Shown here: piece after piece, positions 5,905-8,400 of the stretch | How positions within the stretch are numbered: the stretch's first letter is position 1 | How the letters are laid out: the number at the start of each line of letters is the position of its first letter | Source of the DNA: Bacteroidota bacterium | GTDB lineage: Bacteria; Bacteroidota; Bacteroidia; Chitinophagales; Chitinophagaceae | DNA length: 8,400 bases | Reading direction: 5' to 3' | Assembly: GCA_023391015.1 (NCBI GenBank) | Contig: JAEWBT010000084.1 | Span: forward strand, 1 to 8,400 | Notes under the pieces: model-generated | The model's database searches: none | The model's input: only the letters and a program-made list of their open reading frames with translations | What the model was told of the DNA's origin: nothing | Position numbers and translations under genes: made by a program

Positions 5905-7041
5905 ATGAACCGTTACCTGAACTGGAAAGTGTTTCTGGCGTTACTGGCCCTGCTTATTAGTGGTGCTACCCTGCAATATACCAGTACCCTTGCCGGAAAA
6001 CTGGCCGCCCAAGAACGGCAGGATGTAGAAAGTTGGGCGGAAGCCATCCAAACGCTGACCACTTCAGAATCTGATCAGGATGTCACATTCGCGCTTTCCT
6101 ACACCGGCAAAAACCACAGCATCCCGGTCATTCAAACCGACGCGCATAACAAAGTGCTGCATGTTCAAAATCTGGACACCTCACGGGTCCGCAACCGGGC
6201 TTTTTTTCTGCGACGGAAAATAACCGAATTCCGGAAAGTGCACCCGCCTATTGTAATTGATTTTGGCAGCGACGTAAACTATATCTATTATGGGGAATCC
6301 GTTTTTTTAACTGAGTTGCGGCGCTTCCCCTACGTGCAGCTCTTAATTTTATTGCTGTTCTTTGGCGTCTTGGTATATGCCCTCACCACGGCCCACCGGT
6401 CCTTGCAAAACCAGGTCTGGGTAGGCCTTTCCAAAGAAACGGCACATCAATTGGGCACCCCGCTCACAAGTCTTGAAGGCTGGGTGGAACTTCAGGCACT
6501 GGAAAATCCGGACAGCGAAGTGGTGGCTGAAATGCGTAAAGACCTGGAGCGGCTGCGGCTGGTGGCCGACCGGTTTAGTAAGGTGGGCAGCACGCCGGTT
6601 TTGGAAGAAGAAGACGTGGCGCTGCGCATCCAAAATATGGTGGAATACATGCGCAAACGCGCACCGGAAAAAGTGGAGATTGCCTATACGCCGCCCCCGC
6701 AGCCGGTGCTGCTTGCCATTAACGGACCGCTTTTCGATTGGGTGTTGGAAAACCTGATGCGCAACGCCCTCGACGCGATGAACGGTTCCGGGCGCATTGG
6801 GGTAACGCTCAAAGAACAGCCAACCTACGTAGTCATCGATGTTACCGACAGTGGTAAGGGCATTCACCCCAAAAACATCAACAAGGTTTTTAAACCCGGC
6901 TTTTCCACCAAGAAGCGCGGGTGGGGGCTGGGTCTTTCGCTTTCCAAGCGCATTATCGACAATTACCACAACGGACTTTTGAAAGTAAAAGAATCCTCTG
7001 AAAGCAAGGGCACGACCTTCCGGATTCAGATTTGGCGGTAA
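5905..7041 (+). CDS. Membrane sensor histidine kinase
   Basis: The 378-residue protein has a membrane helix at about 7-25, a periplasmic sensor region (about 26-142) with no domain I recognise, and a second helix at about 143-161. A kinase core follows: H-box KETAHQLGTPLTSLEGW with phospho-acceptor His181, N-box NLMRNALDAM (283-292), G1 DSGKGI (315-320), F-box FKPGFSTKK (329-337) and G2 GWGLGLSL (339-346). There is no HAMP domain, PAS domain or receiver. It should autophosphorylate and pass phosphate to a response regulator, but none is encoded in the window, so it is an orphan here. ATG at 5905 places the first helix right after a short basic N-terminus. The gene is divergent from the membrane protein-glycosyltransferase operon and shares its upstream region, so co-regulation is possible. 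No terminator separates it from tRNA-Leu. Confidence 0.95.
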   Translation: MNRYLNWKVFLALLALLISGATLQYTSTLAGKLAAQERQDVESWAEAIQTLTTSESDQDVTFALSYTGKNHSIPVIQTDAHNKVLHVQNLDTSRVRNRAFFLRRKITEFRKVHPPIVIDFGSDVNYIYYGESVFLTELRRFPYVQLLILLLFFGVLVYALTTAHRSLQNQVWVGLSKETAHQLGTPLTSLEGWVELQALENPDSEVVAEMRKDLERLRLVADRFSKVGSTPVLEEEDVALRIQNMVEYMRKRAPEKVEIAYTPPPQPVLLAINGPLFDWVLENLMRNALDAMNGSGRIGVTLKEQPTYVVIDVTDSGKGIHPKNINKVFKPGFSTKKRGWGLGLSLSKRIIDNYHNGLLKVKESSESKGTTFRIQIWR

Positions 7042-7052
7042 GCTAAAAAGTG

Positions 7053-7083
7053 TTTGGATTTTCCGGAAATCCGTTTACCTTTG
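7053..7083 (+). promoter_or_regulatory. Consensus Bacteroidota promoter of tRNA-Leu
   Basis: TTTG (7053-7056) and TACCTTTG (7076-7083) match the -33 and -7 elements of the primary Bacteroidota sigma factor exactly, with a 19-nt spacer. Transcription should begin near 7087, giving a leader of about 32 nt. A TTCCGGAA copy (7061-7068) lies within the spacer. Confidence 0.85.
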
Positions 7084-7118
7084 CGCTCCCTTCGGGGAAA
7101 AATTTCCTACCTAAGGCT

Positions 7119-7203
7119 GCGGCGGTGGCGAAACTGGTAGACGCACTACTTTGAGGTGGTAGCGCCTGTAACGGGCGTGGGAGTTCGAATCTCCTCTGCC
7201 GCA
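7119..7203 (+). tRNA. tRNA-Leu (anticodon GAG)
   Basis: This 85-nt class II tRNA has acceptor arms GCGGCGG (7119-7125) and CTGCCGC (7196-7202), with one G-U pair and discriminator A7203. The anticodon stem CTACT/GGTAG encloses loop TTGAGGT with anticodon GAG at 7153-7155, reading CUC and CUU. A long variable arm (CGCC-TGTAA-CGGGCG region) and the T-loop TTCGAAT are clear. The 3' CCA is not encoded and must be added by the CCA enzyme. Confidence 0.98.
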
Positions 7204-7207
7204 CACG

Positions 7208-7240
7208 AAAAATCCCTAACCTTTTTGGTTAGGGATTTTT
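7208..7240 (+). terminator. Strong terminator after tRNA-Leu, probably bidirectional
   Basis: Arms AAAAATCCCTAACC (7208-7221) and GGTTAGGGATTTTT (7227-7240) are perfectly complementary around a TTTTT loop, and a further T follows. The reverse strand also ends in a T-run, so it can also stop leftward transcripts from msrA. Confidence 0.93.
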
Positions 7241-7289
7241 TATTTTCCGGAAAAAGCCGGTTTTTAAAGAGTTGAAATCCACTATAGGT

Positions 7290-7362
7290 TTTGGATTCTG
7301 ATTTCCGGATTTTGATCTTTGGTTTCTGGATTTTGAGTTCTGGAGTTCGGAATTTGGATTCC
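7290..7362. repeat. Degenerate 7-bp tandem repeat array (consensus TYYGRWT)
   Basis: From 7290 the sequence divides without gaps into ten heptamers plus a partial one: TTTGGAT, TCTGATT, TCCGGAT, TTTGATC, TTTGGTT, TCTGGAT, TTTGAGT, TCTGGAG, TTCGGAA, TTTGGAT, TCC. The first T and the fourth-position G never vary; positions 2 and 3 are always pyrimidines and position 5 always a purine. It lies between the tRNA-Leu terminator and the msrA stop and is not part of a credible gene. Confidence 0.85.
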
Positions 7363-7370
7363 AAAAACCC

Positions 7371-8075
7371 TTACTTCAACTTATCCGCAAACACTTTTTT
7401 AAACTTCTCCAACTTGGGCCGCACCACCATCTGACAGTAGGGCTGATTGCCATTTTCGTTGTAATAATTCTGATGGTAATCTTCGGCCACATAGAAAGGG
7501 CTTTCCGGAACAATCTCCGTTACAACCGGGCCACCAAAAGCGTTTTCAGCTGTAAGCTCCGCTTTGTATTTTTCGGCTTTTTCTTTTTGTTCTGGCGTAT
7601 AGTAGAAAATTGCGGAGCGATACTGCGTGCCCACATCCGCACCCTGGCGGTTGAGCGTTGTCGGATCGTGGCTTTGCCAGAAAGCGGCCAGCAGTTCGTC
7701 ATAGCTCAGCACAGAAGGGTCAAAAGTGACCCGGATTACCTCTGCATGGCCAGTGTTGCCGGTGGAAACCTGTTTGTAAGTCGGATTCGCGGTTTTGCCA
7801 CCCATGTAACCGCTTTCCACGGTGAGTACGCCCTTCAATTGCTGAAACTGGGCTTCGGTACACCAAAAACAGCCTGCGCCAAAAGTAGCGGTGTCAACAG
7901 AGGCTGTCTGGGCAGGTTTGGAATCACTCATGGTTTGAAACGACTTGGACTGCGAGAATGGTTTTTCGGGAGTTTGGGCACAGCCGGTGAGGAAAAAGCC
8001 GCAGGAAAGCAATAAGGCCGGAAATGCGGTGCGGAAGGTACGGGTCAAAGTGGAAGCTTTGGGGCGAAAGTTCAT
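7371..8075 (-). CDS. msrA: Peptide-methionine (S)-S-oxide reductase MsrA, predicted lipoprotein
   Basis: The 234-residue protein reduces the S-epimer of methionine sulfoxide in damaged proteins. The MsrA domain starts near residue 63 with ATFGAGCFWCTE, giving catalytic Cys69 and a second Cys72. ESGYMGG (87-93), NPTYKQVSTGNTGHAE (97-112), FWQSHDPTTLNRQGADVGTQYRS (132-154) and AEDYHQNYY (197-205) are standard family blocks; Cys214 (QPYCQMVV) may act in resolving. The N-terminus carries a signal peptide with lipobox FLTGC, so Cys32 should be lipidated and the enzyme anchored in the periplasm or at the outer membrane rather than cytoplasmic. A Ser/Gln-rich linker (33-60) joins the two parts. ATG 8075 is needed for the lipobox; Met50 would give a cytoplasmic form. 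No clear promoter is seen upstream. The gene ends facing the tRNA-Leu terminator. Confidence 0.97.
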   Translation of the reverse strand: MNFRPKASTLTRTFRTAFPALLLSCGFFLTGCAQTPEKPFSQSKSFQTMSDSKPAQTASVDTATFGAGCFWCTEAQFQQLKGVLTVESGYMGGKTANPTYKQVSTGNTGHAEVIRVTFDPSVLSYDELLAAFWQSHDPTTLNRQGADVGTQYRSAIFYYTPEQKEKAEKYKAELTAENAFGGPVVTEIVPESPFYVAEDYHQNYYNENGNQPYCQMVVRPKLEKFKKVFADKLK

Positions 8076-8140
8076 GTTTTATAAACGAATCGTTGTTGGA
8101 GTTGGTTTGAAATAGGCTCTAAAAAAATCTTTAAACCTGC

Positions 8141-8172
8141 TTTCCGGAATGCGTTTCCTTTCCTTACTTTTG
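8141..8172 (+). promoter_or_regulatory. Bacteroidota-type promoter of the tRNA-Ser pair
   Basis: TACTTTTG (8165-8172) is a full match to the -7 consensus, and TTTC (8141-8144) lies 20 nt upstream as a near -33 element. The -7 box ends four bases before the mature tRNA, so transcription should begin at or within one or two bases of the tRNA 5' end. A TTCCGGAA copy (8142-8149) overlaps the -33 element. Confidence 0.75.
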
Positions 8173-8176
8173 CCGC

Positions 8177-8261
8177 GGAGAGATGGCAGAGCGGTCGAAT
8201 GCGGCGGTCTTGAAAACCGTTGACTGTAACAGGTCCGGGGGTTCGAATCCCTCTCTCTCCG
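8177..8261 (+). tRNA. tRNA-Ser (anticodon UGA)
   Basis: This 85-nt class II tRNA has acceptor arms GGAGAGA (8177-8183) and TCTCTCC (8254-8260), discriminator G8261 as expected for serine, and anticodon stem GCGGT/ACCGT around loop CTTGAAA, giving TGA at 8211-8213. The long variable arm and T-loop TTCGAAT are present. No CCA is encoded. Confidence 0.98.
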
Positions 8262-8268
8262 CTCTTTT

Positions 8269-8294
8269 AAAATCCCGGAAATTTCCGGGATTTT
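8269..8294. terminator. Perfect 26-bp palindrome between the two serine tRNAs
   Basis: The arms AAAATCCCGGAAA and TTTCCGGGATTTT are complementary over all 13 bp with no spacer, so the RNA could form a stem of about 11 bp with a short loop and end in TTTT. It looks like a terminator, yet the next tRNA has no promoter of its own that I can find, so some readthrough or a processing role is likely. Its core is the same CCGGAAATTTCCGG as the palindrome at 4005-4022. Confidence 0.75.
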
Positions 8295-8303
8295 CCTATT
8301 TAT

Positions 8304-8390
8304 GGAGAGATGCCGGAGAGGTCGAACGGGTCGCACTCGAAATGCGAAGTACTCGCAACGGTACCGGGGGTTCGAATCCCTCTCTCTCCG
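8304..8390 (+). tRNA. tRNA-Ser (anticodon CGA)
   Basis: This 87-nt class II tRNA has the same acceptor arms as its neighbour, GGAGAGA (8304-8310) and TCTCTCC (8383-8389), and discriminator G8390. The anticodon stem TCGCA/TGCGA encloses loop CTCGAAA, giving CGA at 8338-8340, which reads UCG. The T-arm is identical to that of tRNA-Ser(UGA), while the D-arm and variable arm differ. No CCA is encoded. Confidence 0.98.
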
Positions 8391-8400
8391 CCCAGACGCC

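Larger units (their letters stand above)
112..8149. repeat. Dispersed, highly iterated palindrome TTCCGGAA (17 copies)
   Basis: Exact copies start at 112, 1180, 2045, 2264, 2510, 2717, 3035, 3437, 4005, 4015, 4721, 4831, 6229, 7061, 7245, 7503 and 8142. About 0.13 would be expected in random DNA of even composition. Eleven are in genes and six are between genes. Within genes the word appears in all three frames (Phe-Arg, x-Ser-Gly-x, x-Pro-Glu), so protein sequence does not explain it. Five relatives have one extra central base: TTCCCGGAA at 143, 1034, 1857 and 4211, and TTCCGGGAA at 2015. Counts were made by eye. Confidence 0.9.

Noticed and set aside
7290..7362. CRISPR-like or phage attachment interpretation of the repeat array
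   Set aside because: The units are 7 bp, contiguous and degenerate, without spacers, and there are no cas, integrase or phage genes nearby. The tRNA genes have no duplicated 3' ends that would mark an integration site within the window.
7146..7364. A 72-codon minus-strand frame ending EEIRTPTPVTGATTSK
   Set aside because: Its C-terminal part is the antisense of tRNA-Leu and its N-terminal Lys/Ile-rich part is the translated heptamer array; both are typical sources of false proteins.
8079..8336. An 85-codon minus-strand frame with ERDSNPRTCYSQRFSRPPHS
   Set aside because: This is the antisense of the serine tRNAs, a well-known annotation artefact.

Overview
The window looks like a chromosomal stretch from a member of the Bacteroidota. 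Four things point there. One protein (minus strand, 2739-3869) has a signal peptide and a C-terminal domain of the type IX secretion (T9SS) kind. The promoters have the Bacteroidota form TTTG / TAnnTTTG with a spacer of about 20 nt. Shine-Dalgarno sequences are not evident. The histidine kinase has the HQLGTP H-box I associate with this phylum. Base composition looks close to even. Cytophagales or Chitinophagales seem most likely, but I cannot name a genus.

Layout, left to right. The 3' part of a family 2 glycosyltransferase gene (1-936, +) overlaps rsmG (927-1553, +). Facing them are a type IB DNA topoisomerase (1587-2696, -) and, upstream of it, the T9SS cargo protein (2739-3869, -). A gap of about 305 bp with hairpins follows, then a small DUF4288-like gene (4175-4441, -). 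Next is a probable two-gene operon read leftwards: a 75-residue membrane protein (5587-5814, -) and a second family 2 glycosyltransferase (4512-5561, -). This operon is divergent from an orphan sensor histidine kinase (5905-7041, +), and the two promoters share about 90 bp. The right end holds tRNA-Leu(GAG), a heptamer repeat array, a lipoprotein-type msrA (7371-8075, -), and two serine tRNAs, (UGA) and (CGA), separated by a perfect palindrome.

Most genes are housekeeping or cell-envelope functions: ribosome methylation, DNA relaxation, polysaccharide synthesis, oxidative repair, signalling and tRNAs. I see no phage, insertion sequence, CRISPR array or defence operon.

The most striking feature is at the DNA level. 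The 8-bp palindrome TTCCGGAA occurs 17 times by my count, against about 0.13 expected at random. It falls in coding and non-coding DNA, on genes of both strands and in all three reading frames. Five more copies carry one extra central C or G. It resembles the highly iterated palindromes of cyanobacteria (HIP1) in behaviour but has a different sequence. Other observations worth attention are a strict 7-bp tandem array (7290-7362), a tRNA-Ser promoter placed so that transcription should begin at the mature tRNA 5' end, and palindromes built from the same TTCCGG core.
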